64,000 bases of DNA from Hyphodiscus hymeniophilus. Taxonomy: Eukaryota; Ascomycota; Leotiomycetes; Helotiales; Hyphodiscaceae. Under the pieces are notes generated by a model. It saw nothing but the letters and a program-made list of their open reading frames with translations. It made no database searches and was not told the DNA's origin. Where the stretch lies: contig VNKQ01000017.1 in assembly GCA_016508695.1 (NCBI GenBank), positions 744,001-808,000 on the forward strand. The letters are read 5' to 3'. The position numbers and the translations under genes are program-made. Shown in pieces: positions 22,393 through 33,544 of the stretch; positions within the stretch are counted from its first letter, which is position 1, and each line of letters begins with the position of its first letter.

Positions 22393-23918
22393 CTATCGTT
22401 CTCCCGAACTATCCCTACTCGCAGTATGTGTGTTTCCATTATCTGCGGAAAGTCTATGCTGCGCTCGCTGCTCAGGACGGACTCCATACCTCAGTCCAAA
22501 CACATCCTTCAGATTGTCCCAGAAACCTAAATCGTATAGATTTTCAACATCTCTCAATTTCCATACTCGTTGCCAGTCGCCGGTGCCTATGGCTTCTGGC
22601 CCTCTTGGTGGCATACCGTCCTCCGTCCTCAAGATTATCTGCTGGCTTTCCACAGGCCAGCTCGTCCACGGCGATTCAATGTTGGTGTCTTTCTGGCGGT
22701 TTTCAGGAAGCGATCGTCTGAAAACGTAGCCATCAGACATCTCTGCTTGCCAGTCGGACCACTTCATTGACTCGTTTGTAGTAGTGCCCGCCCAGATCAG
22801 GTAGATGTGGTATCCGAGCAAGCCCCAGACGAGAGGGGAGGTCAGGAAAGCAAGAAGTGTGGCGGCTCCGAGGCGAGTTTTCTCTTGGAGTGTCCATGCC
22901 CAAATATGGAAATATTGTGCCCAGGTAAACCCTCGACCCAGAGCATTCCACGCAGGAATCTCGGTCCGAACAATATCTGACAGGACAGACAGACCGATAT
23001 AAGTGCCCCATGTGGTGACGATTGCTGTGGTCAAGAGCAAAAGTAAGAACCAATGCTGATTTCCACGCCCAACACAATTATTAATGAATATACAATGATG
23101 ATCCATTTTCGAGATACAATGCTTGCAGATGCTGCAGTGTTTTGACCGAGCCGGTTTGAGTAGATGGCAGGTGTGACAAGCTTGTCCAGGGTAAAAAACC
23201 GTGAAATCATAAGGGTAAAGGGTCATTTTGTGGGAGTGATTTGCGGGTGTTATATATCCGGGGTCACTGGCTGCTGAGATCCACAGAAATGTATATGGCA
23301 GGATAACCAGTATACCCGATATGATTTTGCGCGAGGTGGTGAGAAAGGACCATGCGGATGGAAGAAACATATATTCTGAGACGAAAAGGAGCAGAAAGAA
23401 GAAGATCTATATTGCATTAGCATACGAGTTGGCAAGAACAACTAAAGAACTAAGGGAGGTGTCTAGCTCTGGAACAAAATACGAGATTTGACCAGGGCTC
23501 CATGCAACTGCTAAAGCATACGAAATATTGTAGACTTTTGCATCTAGACCACTCAAAAGTCACTGGATTATACAGTCACGTGTTGGGATCTTGAATCAGA
23601 AGCAGAGGAGCGCTTTCATACCATAACAAGAGGATGCCTGTCGTTCCATAGGGTACTTGCCAGCCTCCCTATCCACGCACTAAGACGGCCATCCGTCAGC
23701 TTTTGGTCGATTCTGCGAAATCCTCCTGGATATGAAGCCATATCAACCGATGCAAGGCTCCTATAGGGGTATTCCTTCGGATATTAGTATGCAGCATGAA
23801 GATTCCTGGACTCGGGAGAGCTGGCTCACCTCAAGGCTGGAAGTCTCCCAAAGAAGGCAACGAATGTCAGGAAGCTGATTACCAGGACGGCAATGGCCAC
23901 GTTGCGGACGGTTCCCAT
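22393..23918 (-). CDS. SWF1: DHHC palmitoyltransferase, Swf1 type (apparent 1-nt frameshift)
   Basis: Endoplasmic-reticulum protein S-acyltransferase that palmitoylates cysteines next to transmembrane helices. Exons 23918-23830, 23774-23622 and 23406-22393. The start MGTVRNVAIAVLVISFLTFV gives the first membrane helix. The cysteine-rich domain reads CHTCHLLKPARSKHCSICKHC followed by DHHCIFINNCVGRGN, with the catalytic DHHC intact. Exon 2 is one base short: LPALRNTPIGALHRLIWLHI runs in one frame and the continuation PGGFRRIDQKLTDGRLSAWI in another. One extra C in the CC at 23728-23729 (minus-strand sense) restores a 418-aa protein. The last intron (215 nt) is long for this region. The tail contains the FWDNLKDVFG segment seen in fungal Swf1. 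It is divergent from the RAP1-like gene. Confidence 0.88.
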
Positions 23919-24329
23919 ATTCACTGCCAGTAGGACAGTAGTTGAATAGCCAGAGAAGAAGACCGCGAAAGCATCATCAGTCAACTTCGGGTCAAATGGA
24001 TCGTAGGATTATCTGTTACCTGCAAATGCATATGCATATGAACACGCCGCGTTCTCGATTTCCTAGGCTGCAAGTACAGTACACGATTCGCCGGAGATTC
24101 GCCTCGGTCATGTGATTTCGCGACCTCCGTCGCAACGCGATCTGGAACCTTTGACAACCCAACGTCGACACTATCTGCAATAACATGACTGTTCAGCAAT
24201 GACATAACCACCACTTGGCCCTGGATCCATGACCCATTCGGCGTCCAAAGCACACATGCAGAGCTGGAGATAAATGCCACTCGTTATCAGCATAACTCGC
24301 GAAAGCACAAATAATCATCGTCGATCAAA
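23919..24329. promoter_or_regulatory. Divergent promoter region between SWF1 and the RAP1-like gene
   Basis: 411 bases between two start codons. No clear TATA box or repeat; a short tgcatatgcatatg palindromic motif is present near 24025-24040. Confidence 0.45.
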
Positions 24330-26843
24330 ATGGCAGCCATAGTCTACGAAGGCATGGTGGGAGGAGAAGGAGAGCTTTTCGCGGGCAAGAAGTTCTTTGT
24401 TCTGCAACGTATTCCCATGCGCGAGACGTATGTGGAGGCCATAAAGGTATTTCTCGCTCTGTTCAAATCCATTTATGCTAATTTCTATACCGTAGAGAAA
24501 TGGCGGAGAAGTCGTGAAGTTTGACAAACAAGCCGACTTGATTATAGCCGACCACGTACGATCAGACAACCCGGTCGGTGCCATATCATGGACGTTTATT
24601 GATAAGTCGGTGGCGCGGGGAAGGCTGGAACACATTGAAGAGCACAGAGCTGGACCAAAGACACGTACCGTCAGAGATGTCGGTTCTAGTCACCCACCAC
24701 GATCAGGGAGGATACCATTTACTGCTCAAGATGATCACGATCTTTTCGTTTGGGTTACCAAGGCCGAAAGGAGCGGGGCCGCTCTCAAGGGGAACGACAT
24801 ATATCAGCAATTGGAAGCAATGGTAGGATTTAGCTAATCCTTGTATGGTTGAATAGCAAAACTGACCAAGGTTGTAGAATCCCCGCCATACTTTTCAGTC
24901 ATGGCGAGATCGTTGGGTTAAACACCTTTCTCGTCGGTCTCGCCCCGAGATATCAGAGGCAGAACTAGCGGCTGTAGCTGATAACCCTACTGTGAGCATA
25001 TATTCGAATCATCTACCACCCGCTAGGCCACTTCGATCTCCAGCGCCTGACGACGAAAGTCCTGATATAAGCTTAGCCTCCTCAGCCAAGTCCGAAGCTA
25101 GAGTGCGGTCTCGTTCCCTGAATGCCAAGAAGCCTGCCGCGGATAAGCCCAAGAACAAGCCTGTGGCAGCCGGTCCTATACCAGTACTCCCACTCGTCAG
25201 AAAATCTACTGGGGGCATGGTTTTCACGCAGGCTGAGACTGATTTTATGATGGAGTATTACGATGTGATGGTTGAAGCTGATCAGAAGAAAGGCGTTCGT
25301 GCATGGGCAAAATATTCGCTTGAGGTAGGAATGTATTAAACTGCTGTTAACTCAAGATATGACTGACTTTGTTACTTAGAACCCAAATCATAGTGCACAA
25401 GAATGGCATGACTATTTCGTGCAGACGATCCAACCTCTTGTAGAGACGGAACGACAAAAGTCGAAGGCTCAAGTCGCGGCCGCAGAAAACCAGCCATCCT
25501 TAAATATCGGCGAAGGAAATGTCTCCATTCGTACACACATCGAGACCTCAGCAATTGACGGCACTCAGGTTGAGGCGCAATCACTTAAGGTTGTTGATCC
25601 CACAACAGAGGACGAGGAGTTATTTATTAAGGATCTATCTGCAATGGCCGAGTACGGAGGTTTTGAGACGAATTTTGAACCTGTCATTTGCGGACGTAAG
25701 ATCCGATTATTTCGACTTTGGCAGCTTGTCAATTCTGACGAGTTTGGTGGTTACGACGAAGTCTCCGGTCGTAATTTGTGGCATCGAATCGCGGGAAAGC
25801 TAAACTTTAATGACTTTCGACATCCTGAGGCTGCGCAAGCCATTAAGGCAGCTTATGAAGTAATCCTGCCCGACTTCGAAGTGTCAAGGGAAGAGTATTT
25901 GCAAACATTACAAGATGCAGCGTTGATCGAATCACAACTTCGTGCCACGCAAAACCGTGATGATACAGAGGAAGATGTAGTAGACGACGAACTCGAGCTC
26001 TTCGTCGAAGAGGAAGACGGCGAAGACGACTATGACGATGACTTGGAAGCTCCAGCATCGTTGCCTCGCCGTAATCAGCTTTCATCCAACAAAAGAAGTT
26101 TCGCTCCCGATCAAAATGGCTCTCCTCTGCTCGGAACGTACAACAAACGTCAACGCGGTGACAAAGGCAAAGAAAAGGAGCGGGAGATCCCGTCCACACC
26201 TGAGGATTATATTAAACCCAGCGCAACTACCCGCTCATTATACAGGAGCTCACCCCTTAAGTTCCAGCAGTCTGCTGCTGAAGAGGGCAGTGAAGATGAC
26301 GAAATATCTCCCAGGCCAATTCAGCCCCCTAAATTCCCAATTAAACGGCATTCGAAGCAGATCTTGGAACCCGAAACACAAGACTTCAACTTCCCCCCCG
26401 TTGAGGAAGACTCGGTACAACAATCTTTAGAACTGCCAAATCGGCGAAAGCAAAATAACATGACGAGCTCAGCACCAAATGGTCTTCATGAAGACTCATC
26501 GACGCAGTCCCAGACCGAATCTCAAAAGGAACAAGAGATGAGGAATTATTTCGAACACCATATTGCGCTTGGCTACCCCGAAGAGATTGTCTACCAGGCG
26601 TTTACTTGTACAACAATGGTAATAGGAGGTTCGACGGCAATTGTAATGGAAGAATTGATGAGGGGCAATGATATCCCTGATAATATGCAAGGTGTGTGGA
26701 CATCAGCGGACGATGCTGCGATGGAGGATATTGAGAGCGCTGAGTTTGAGAGGGTTGCCTCGAAGCATGGCATGAAGAATGTTGTGCTTAGGCAGAAATA
26801 TTTAGACCATCAACGGGAGATGAGGAGGGACTTGGGCAATTAA
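24330..26843 (+). CDS. RAP1: Rap1-like telomere/shelterin protein (BRCT, Myb, Rap1 C-terminal domains)
   Basis: Telomere-binding complex subunit controlling telomere length and silencing, nuclear. Exons 24330-24446, 24496-24822, 24878-25324 and 25380-26843, all in phase 0, give 784 aa. Domains in order: a BRCT-like segment at about residues 1-95 (FAGKKFFVLQRIP, LIIADHV, ISWTFIDKSV); a Rap1-type Myb at about 105-170 (SGRIPFTAQDDHDLFVWV, then NPRHTFQSWRDRWVKHL); a second Myb-like segment at about 260-325 (VFTQAETDFMMEYYDVMVEA, HSAQEWHDYF); an ARID-like segment at about 375-470 (FRLWQLVNSDEFGGYDEVS, LWHRIAGKL); and a Rap1 C-terminal domain at about 687-784 (YFEHHIALGYPEEIVYQAF). Acidic linkers and KRQRGDKGKEKERE may direct nuclear import. 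The domain order matches Rap1/TERF2IP of filamentous fungi; the symbol is used in that sense. Confidence 0.9.
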
Positions 26844-28461
26844 GAGTGGTGCTTGGAGACATAGTTGAGTCACTTTGAGCAAGGATGGCGTTCACTGGCG
26901 ACGGAGAGTACATGATGCCTACTTGGTTTACACCGTATCATCTTCTAGGAGATTCGAACTTTACTTTTCTTGCCTCCTGCGTACGAGGAAGTCTTCTGGC
27001 ATCGCCCATGCAGATGCTGGTCAAAATCACAGTATATTGAACGGCGCGGAAGTCCTCTTGTCGCGGAGGACGTTGTTCATGTGGAGCTATCGAGCCAGGG
27101 GTTTTTCGCAGCATGGTTTGCTGCCAAATCGCAGGTAGTTGAAACGATTTGCGCCTCCTCATCACCTTCGAATCCTAGAGTAATGGTCAATGGCCTGGAA
27201 GCAGTCGATCGAATCGTGGAAACGCTGTTGTGGCACAGTTTTCCAGTGCTGATTTCAATGATAGAATAGTTACCCAGGCAATCTTTTCAAAGCCAAGGGT
27301 TGCGGGATCACACTGTGCGACCCTCGAAAACCATCCTGGGCGAATCCAATCTTATTAAATGGATTTCGCACAGTGCAGAGAATCTACCTGGATTCTGGAG
27401 CTAAAGATGTTAACTTACTGAGGGGCTTGCAAGGTAACAAGGCACATTGAACTTCGAATCGCGCGGTGAAGCAATAAATTCCATGTTTGAAAAGTCTAGG
27501 AAGTAAGGAGGTGCTAGACCTGGAGTTCCACACCTAGTACCACCAAGGAAAGACAAATCGACCCGAAATAGCTTTCCAACATCCAATACCGCTGACTCCA
27601 CAGGTAAAGAATTCTCAAGGAACTCGGCTCCCCTTTTCCCCATCAGGTCGGAGCGGAAACCGAACTTTGGTGGCGGCTGGAGTGTTCGTCTACTGAAAAA
27701 TCCCGTCTTTTGATAATCCTCGCGTTCGGATGCTCGCTCGCTGTTTGACATCTTGAGATCTGTTGTTGTAGTGAGAATGGAAGTTTACCCAAGGTACTTG
27801 GGGTGCGTCAGTGGATCGCTGAATTATGTGATATTTGAGTCACCTGATAATTTTACGACTCCGAGCTACGCTAATCAATTTCCGAAGCTGCAATTGGCTC
27901 GCTCGGATAATCCGACATTAAAAGGGGCTGTGTTTTGGCATTTCCTCGAGAGCCACGACAACCCGTAAACCTCACCTCTATACGACGGCGCAGCAGTCAC
28001 ATTGCGAGCAATGAAGGCATCACCTTGCTGGAGCGTAGGGCTGGCTTTGCTGCACCTCATCGGGACATTCGTCGACGATTCATGATCCTTCGTTTATAGT
28101 CACGTTGTACTGAGTGCTTCTTCCGACCTCTGTTCTGTGGTAACCCCACAAGCTTAGCAGGCGAAGGAGGCTCATCGCAAAAGTGATTAACGCTGGCTGT
28201 TAGTTCACCAATCCTGAGAGCTCGGATTGTTACTTCATTGGCTCTAGTTGTTGATCTCGTATGTTCAAACGTGACTGTTACGCGGCATGGCTTTACAAGG
28301 CTGAGGTTCCATGTTGATGTCTGATATGCGCTTGTTACTATTCCCAAATTCTTCTCTTCACAGATCTCCTCTCTATATTCGTATATATATCCCCATCATG
28401 CCTCACTCCGCAGTGCTCTCATCACCCACAACTCCAACCAATCACCTGACCATCATCCAAT
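26844..28461. other. 1.6-kb spacer with no confident gene
   Basis: Contains the RAP1-like 3' UTR and the promoter of the RTA1 family gene. Minus-strand frames at 27410-27751 (113 aa) and 28057-28347 (96 aa) have no family resemblance and no clear splice context, so they were not called as genes. Confidence 0.5.
28380..28394 (+). promoter_or_regulatory. Putative TATA element of the RTA1 family gene
   Basis: gtatatatatcccc lies about 70-80 bases upstream of the ATG at 28462, a reasonable position for a fungal core promoter with a short leader. It is assigned by position and composition only. Confidence 0.4.
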
Positions 28462-29576
28462 ATGTCTTCTACAGTCTCTAGCACCACTTTAACAGCCGTC
28501 GCTTCAGCGACAGGCTCCTGTATCAATGTGACTCCTGGGAAAGATGGCTACGTTCCTGAATGGGCCTGTAATTCCAATTACAACTATAATCCCTCCATGG
28601 CCGCAGCCCTCGTCTTCGCCATCATCTTCGGCATCACCACCTTCGTACACATATATCAAGCCATCGCATACAAGAAGATCCGTCTATGCTGGGTGATCAT
28701 CATGGGTGCCTCATGGGAATTTGCCAGTTTCGCCCTTCGTGTTGCAGGAACCAAGAATCAACAATCTACACCTATCGCTTTCGTCTCCCAGATCCTCGTC
28801 CTACTGGCACCGATGTGGGTTAACGCTTTCGACTACATGGTCCTGGGACGGATGATCTACTTCTTCGTTCCCGAGCAGAAGATATGGGGAATCAAGGGCA
28901 TTCAAATCGCCAAGATATTTGTCTGGCTGGACATCGTATCTTTCATCACCCAAGTTGCAGGTCAGTTTCTCATTTTTCACTGATGATAGACCAACATGCT
29001 TACACTACAATAGGTGGCATAATGATCTCCCCAGGCTCCACAGGCTCCACTGTCATGACAGGAATCCATATCTACATGGGTGGAATCGGACTACAGGAAC
29101 TCTGCATCCTAATCTTCACATCCATCGCCATTAAATTCTCCCTCGGCATGCGCCAGCGCGAACGCGAGCTCGCCACCTCGCGCCATCAAATCCTCGACGG
29201 AAAGCCAGATAACTGGCGAATGCTTCTTTACGTCCTCTACGCTTCCTTGACGCTAATCACCATCCGGATCATCTTCCGTCTCGTCGAATTCGCGTCGGGA
29301 TTGGATCCCAGCAAGAACCCCATCCCGTATCATGAGGCGTACTTCATGGCGCTCGACGCCCTGCCTATGTTTGTGGCCATTGTTCTGATGAATGTAGTGC
29401 ATCCTGGGAGAATCCTGCAGGGTGAGGGGAGTGAGTTCCCCAGGATGACGAGGAAGGAGAGGAAGGAGGCGAAGAGGATCAGAAGAGAGGAGAAAGCGTT
29501 AGCGAAGGAAGAGAAGAAGGCTTCGAAGGAGGAGAAGAAGATGAAGCGAAAGATGGGATCGTTGGATAATGTTTGA
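28462..29576 (+). CDS. RTA1-like seven-TM protein (lipid-translocating exporter family)
   Basis: Membrane protein of the fungal RTA1/RSB1 family, linked to resistance to 7-aminocholesterol and to export of sphingoid bases. Exons 28462-28960 and 29014-29576 (53-nt intron) give 353 aa. After a Ser/Thr-rich extracellular start with a predicted N-glycosylation site (CINVTPG), seven hydrophobic segments follow, beginning MAAALVFAIIFGITTFVHIY. Family signatures visible are WVNAFDYMVLGRMIYFF and VWLDIVSFITQVAGG across the intron, then TGIHIYMGGIGLQELCI and FRLVEFASG. Between the last helices lies EAYFMALDALPMFVAIV. The cytosolic tail is extremely lysine-rich (EKALAKEEKKASKEEKKMKR) and probably a coiled coil. 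It is convergent with the PARP-like gene. The substrate cannot be inferred. Confidence 0.92.
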
Positions 29577-29872
29577 ATAGGATAATTTAGTGTGACGGAT
29601 GGCGTTCGGTCAAAGCAAAAATCGGTCTGGCGTTCTGATCATAAAGAGGATTACGACAGAACGGGGAAGCCCAATACTTAACAAATATACCAAGTCAAGT
29701 AAATGAAACAAGAACACAGCAGATGTTTGGGATGGCATCGAGTCCTGAGGTCGAAGGCTTCCAAAAGGTACCCTCCGCAAGGATGTTTCACTAAGCGGGC
29801 GGAGTAACGAGAGGAAGGAGGCATGCAATGAGCAAATACGAATCAGGCAGTAGAATACAAGGGACCGCTACC

Positions 29873-31423
29873 TTAGATCGACCCTGTTCTCTCCGTCCAT
29901 CTTACATTCTGATATTCATCAAACCAACTCGCTCCCTTCTGCTCCATCCTCTCCTCCCACTCCTTGATCTCGTTCCCAACCTCCTTCCTCTCCTTCTGGT
30001 ACTCCCCGTAGTTCTCCTCGTCATCGCTCACCTCCCCGATCTCCTCAATCACGAAACTCGTGCCCGTCGCGGGCCCAAAGCCGTACGGGAACCACTTCGC
30101 AGCCGCCGCCTTCTTGGCTGCTTTCAAAGCCTCCACCTCTGCCGGCCAGAGGAACTTCTTGTCCAGTTTGGGATGGGCAGATGCCTTTCGGACCCACTGG
30201 TTGGGATTCTTGGGTGTCCGGGCCAGTATCATCTTCACCGTTTCAGTGCCGAGATCGAGGTGCACGACGTAGCAGGGTATGATCTGGGCTTTGTCGAAGA
30301 CGACATACTCCAGCTTGTTGGGAGAAACGTGGCTGTTCGCAGTCGTGTCAGCAAGGTCCCGAGTCCTCCGTGTCACCTGCCTCGTCACCATTAGGGCCCT
30401 GCCCATCAGCACCGCGCAGACGATAAGTCTCAATCCAGGCAAGTCCTCGGCCCGAGTCTGCTCGCCTAGGGACCACTTTCCGTATGCATAATGAAGCGCG
30501 TACTCAGGGTCTGGAGTAGAATAGATGCCGATCCCGTACGAAGCACCGCAACGAATTTCGAGCTCTTGAGCATCGTCCCCGGAGCCAATCTTCTCTCCTG
30601 GTTTCAGGAAGCCGTATCGGACGATAGAGGATACTATGGAGCGCTGTGTACCATGAAATGTCACCTTTGGAGTGCAGAGTTCGCGAACAAGGTCGGCCTT
30701 GTCGGACCCAAAGGGTAATTGGTTGTATGAAACACATTCCTGGAGGGCTGGATAGGAAAGCTTGGAGAGCTCGTTTGCCATGCTTCGTCTGCGTCGTTCG
30801 AAGCGCATCAAAAGATCGTCACGAAATACAGGCTCAACGTGGAGGATACGATATGGATTGGGAATCATTTCGCAAATGGACTCGATGGACTGGCCTAGGA
30901 TGTCGTTACCTGAGGTGTCGATGGTGGAGAGATCGGCACCGAGTGGATTGGTGTAGAGAGTATCAAGTGCAGTCGTAATATTGACGTCCCAGCCAGCCTC
31001 CTGCCTGCGAGCGTCGCGGTAATCTTGCCACTCCTGCAACATCGCCGCGCCTTCTTCAAGCAGGCGAAGCAGCACTATCGCGAGATCTGTAGCGCAATAA
31101 CATTGAGGAAGTAAATCCGAAATTAAGGAGCGTAGAATCTGGCGAAGAGGATCAATGAATGTTCGCGGAATGGTTGTAGTGCTGACGCGGACTTGGAGAG
31201 GTTCGTCGCCCATGTTGGTGACTTCGAGAACGCAATCGTGGAATTCAAACACCCAACCTGTGTCTTGCAAGCAGTCCCATTTTCTGACTTCAGGAGGCAG
31301 ATGCAGTGTTATCAAGTCGTTAAATTGTTGTGCTTCGCGGCTTCGGAGGTCAATGAATCCTCGTGGCTGGTATGTTTCGTCCTCGTATTCGTCCTCTAAA
31401 TCGTGATCAAATACCACCTCCAT
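29873..31423 (-). CDS. PARP-like ADP-ribosyltransferase with a SAP-like motif
   Basis: Single-exon gene of 516 aa. The C-terminal half carries an ADP-ribosyltransferase fold of the PARP superfamily: TFHGTQRSI (His257), YGIGIYSTPDPEYALHYA (Tyr301) and KLEYVVFDKAQIIPCYVVHL (Glu372), aligning by eye with the H-Y-E triad of active PARPs. Immediately before it, residues about 219-250 (LSKLSYPALQECVSYNQLPF, KADLVREL) resemble a SAP DNA-binding helix-extension-helix. The N-terminal 200 residues (LPPEVRKWDCLQDTGWVFEF ...) are unfamiliar and acidic at the start. The tail is Lys/Ala- and Glu-rich. An ADP-ribosylation role on chromatin is inferred from SAP plus PARP, not shown. Neighbouring NSE2 on the same strand also acts in genome maintenance, which may be coincidence. 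Confidence 0.8.
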   Translation of the reverse strand: MEVVFDHDLEDEYEDETYQPRGFIDLRSREAQQFNDLITLHLPPEVRKWDCLQDTGWVFEFHDCVLEVTNMGDEPLQVRVSTTTIPRTFIDPLRQILRSLISDLLPQCYCATDLAIVLLRLLEEGAAMLQEWQDYRDARRQEAGWDVNITTALDTLYTNPLGADLSTIDTSGNDILGQSIESICEMIPNPYRILHVEPVFRDDLLMRFERRRRSMANELSKLSYPALQECVSYNQLPFGSDKADLVRELCTPKVTFHGTQRSIVSSIVRYGFLKPGEKIGSGDDAQELEIRCGASYGIGIYSTPDPEYALHYAYGKWSLGEQTRAEDLPGLRLIVCAVLMGRALMVTRQVTRRTRDLADTTANSHVSPNKLEYVVFDKAQIIPCYVVHLDLGTETVKMILARTPKNPNQWVRKASAHPKLDKKFLWPAEVEALKAAKKAAAAKWFPYGFGPATGTSFVIEEIGEVSDDEENYGEYQKERKEVGNEIKEWEERMEQKGASWFDEYQNVRWTERTGSI

Positions 31424-32092
31424 TATGCTCAGGTTTTCTTTTCAAGTGACAGACCTCGAGACCTCGTTTGTAAGTAATATTATAGTGAAAAGTAAAAGAC
31501 TGGTGAGTGCAGAGTTCTTGAGTTTGCGAGCTGAGTCATACGGCGTCAAGGTAGTGTTATTACTGTGGCTGTGAATCACAACGTGATTCCTAGGAACGAA
31601 AGGTGAATAGTAGTAAGTAAGATAAGAAAGTCTCGCGATCCTGTCGTCTGCTGCAGACAAAACAGGATAGTTGTTCGGTGCAAGACTGAAATGTGTTCCA
31701 AAGACTTTCCTTGCTTCACGAAGCATCGAAATCCGTCCACAATTCGGAAAGAATAATACGAATAAATACCCAGACTTGCCAATACGGCACTTGACCGTCT
31801 GTTGACTGTTGTTCATAGAGGAAGATTGAGTAACTGCGCTCGCTTGAGGTCCGACATATAGGGGAAGTAGACTAGGAGATCTCACTCGATTACCAGCTTT
31901 TGATTTCATTAATCCACTAGGCGATCTCCTTCGGGTTTAATCAGATCATGGCAACATATGCCTGTGGGAGTTTACAGACTGAGCAAATTCCTTCATTTGT
32001 TCATACACTGCCCAGATAACCCCGGGTATCGTAAAATATCCATCAAGCGCCTGATGCGCCCGATCAAACCAGTCAGACCCATATACAAAATA
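31424..32092. other. Spacer between NSE2 and the PARP-like gene
   Basis: 670 bases, PARP-like promoter plus NSE2 3' UTR. A 155-codon minus-strand frame (31442-31909) lacks any recognisable feature apart from one hydrophobic stretch near its end. Confidence 0.45.
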
Positions 32093-33544
32093 TCAGTCAG
32101 TGTCCATTGTATCGATCTCATCCGGATCTAGTTGAGCTTGGGGTTGGCTTAGGCCACGACTTTGCTGGCGTTCTCGCTTCACCTTAGCAATCGTACGTAG
32201 CTGTTCTGCTTCCACATCAATAGCATCATCATCATCCTCTTCCTCAATTTGGGTTGGACGGTTTCGTTGTGTCCCTCGTGGAGCGGAATCATCATCGTCA
32301 TCCTCCTCGAGTTCTCGTGCGGCCTGCCTAGCAGCTTGTTTGACATGTCGGAGTAGAACAGTGTCGAGATGGAAGTCACTGGCTTCCAGCATCTGTTTGG
32401 ATTTAGCTCTGGGTTTGTAGCACTTGAAATTGAACTTACTGTTTCACAGCCGACTTGAATACATTTGATCTGCTTAGGACCGTGCCTACCAAATGCTGTA
32501 CCATTCTGGTCAAGGAATTCCAGAATCGCTGACTTCTCGTAGACGTGCTTGCATTTGTCATTGCTGTAAGGCTCCTTGAACATCTGCAGCGTTAAGGGGC
32601 ATTTCAGACTGATCGAAGCACGTTCTATGATAACGTCGTCATCGGACTCGTCGTCATTTGAATCACCACGGGCACCACCACTCTGGTTGTCTTCGGCGAA
32701 CCACGTTTTTGCGTGAGGTACAGGTGCATCGGGGCCTTTAAGACCTGAAATAACAAGCCTTTTGAAATTCCTGTAGTCATTGGTATCGTATCTGTACACG
32801 TATAAGCATATACATAGAATTTACGGAAAGACTGTTGTACCTTAGCCGCAAACTTTTCGATGCGTACTTGATTTGGTATGCCTCCTGAGCCGTCTTCATC
32901 AATTCTACTGCGCTAACGATCGATCCTTCGATTTCGGGTTCCTCATTCTCATCCTTAACGTCCTCGCTTTCATTCTCCGCATTTTCATCGTCATGACTTC
33001 CTTGCCTCCTCTGTCGTCGGGCAGCTGGTCTAGGAGCAGGTGCGGCAGCAATATTTTCACTGACTTCCTGCAGCATGGTATCTCTCATTGACAGCTCGTC
33101 ACCGTAATCGATCAACTCGCGAAGGGCCTTATCAGCTTTGGCGGTCAAAGATGCCACTTTGTTCTCCATCCCACGAACAACATGCTCTTGCGCATTCTCT
33201 TCGTGTCCTGCATCTTCTTCGCCATCTTCTCCTTCTCGTTGTCTGTTCGCCTTCCTAGCCATATCCTCCTTGCGAATCCTTACCCTATCATTGCTTTCAT
33301 GTATGCTGGCTGTGATAGCTTTGATGGATTCGTCTATGTGTTTCTTGTATTTGGTGTAGTCGTGGTTGGCACGAAGGTCCTCGATTGCACGTTTTGCAGA
33401 GGGCGTGAGGGCACAAGTTGGTGGCTCGTACGGTGGCAGAGAGGGTGGCTGCTGGACAGCTTCAGCTTCTTGATGTCTGGAATGCTGTACAGGAGAAGAT
33501 TCATGGTTTTCGCGACCTCGATTTACCAATCTTCGAGAACTCAT
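32093..33544 (-). CDS. NSE2: SMC5/6 complex SUMO E3 ligase Nse2/Mms21
   Basis: SP-RING SUMO ligase of the SMC5/6 DNA-repair complex. Exons 33544-32841, 32791-32440 and 32392-32093 give 451 aa; introns are 49 and 47 nt. The N-terminal half is helical and charged (KANRQREGEDGEEDAGHEEN, ENKVASLTAKADKALREL), as expected for the part that docks on the Smc5 coiled coil. The SP-RING is near residues 290-340: SLKCPLTLQMFKEPYSNDKC, KHVYEKSAILEFL and KQIKCIQVGCE, giving the CxH/CxxxxC ligand pattern of SIZ/PIAS-type RINGs. The C-terminal exon is acidic (EEDDDDDSAPRG, EEEDDDDAIDVEAE), possibly containing SUMO-interacting acidic patches. The first intron joins LRLR to YDTNDYRNFKRL in phase. Confidence 0.93.

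Noticed and set aside
27410..27751. 113-codon minus-strand frame
   Set aside because: No recognisable domain and no splice-linked continuation; could not be supported as a gene.
31442..31909. 155-codon minus-strand frame upstream of the PARP-like gene
   Set aside because: It sits in the expected promoter region and shows no family signal.
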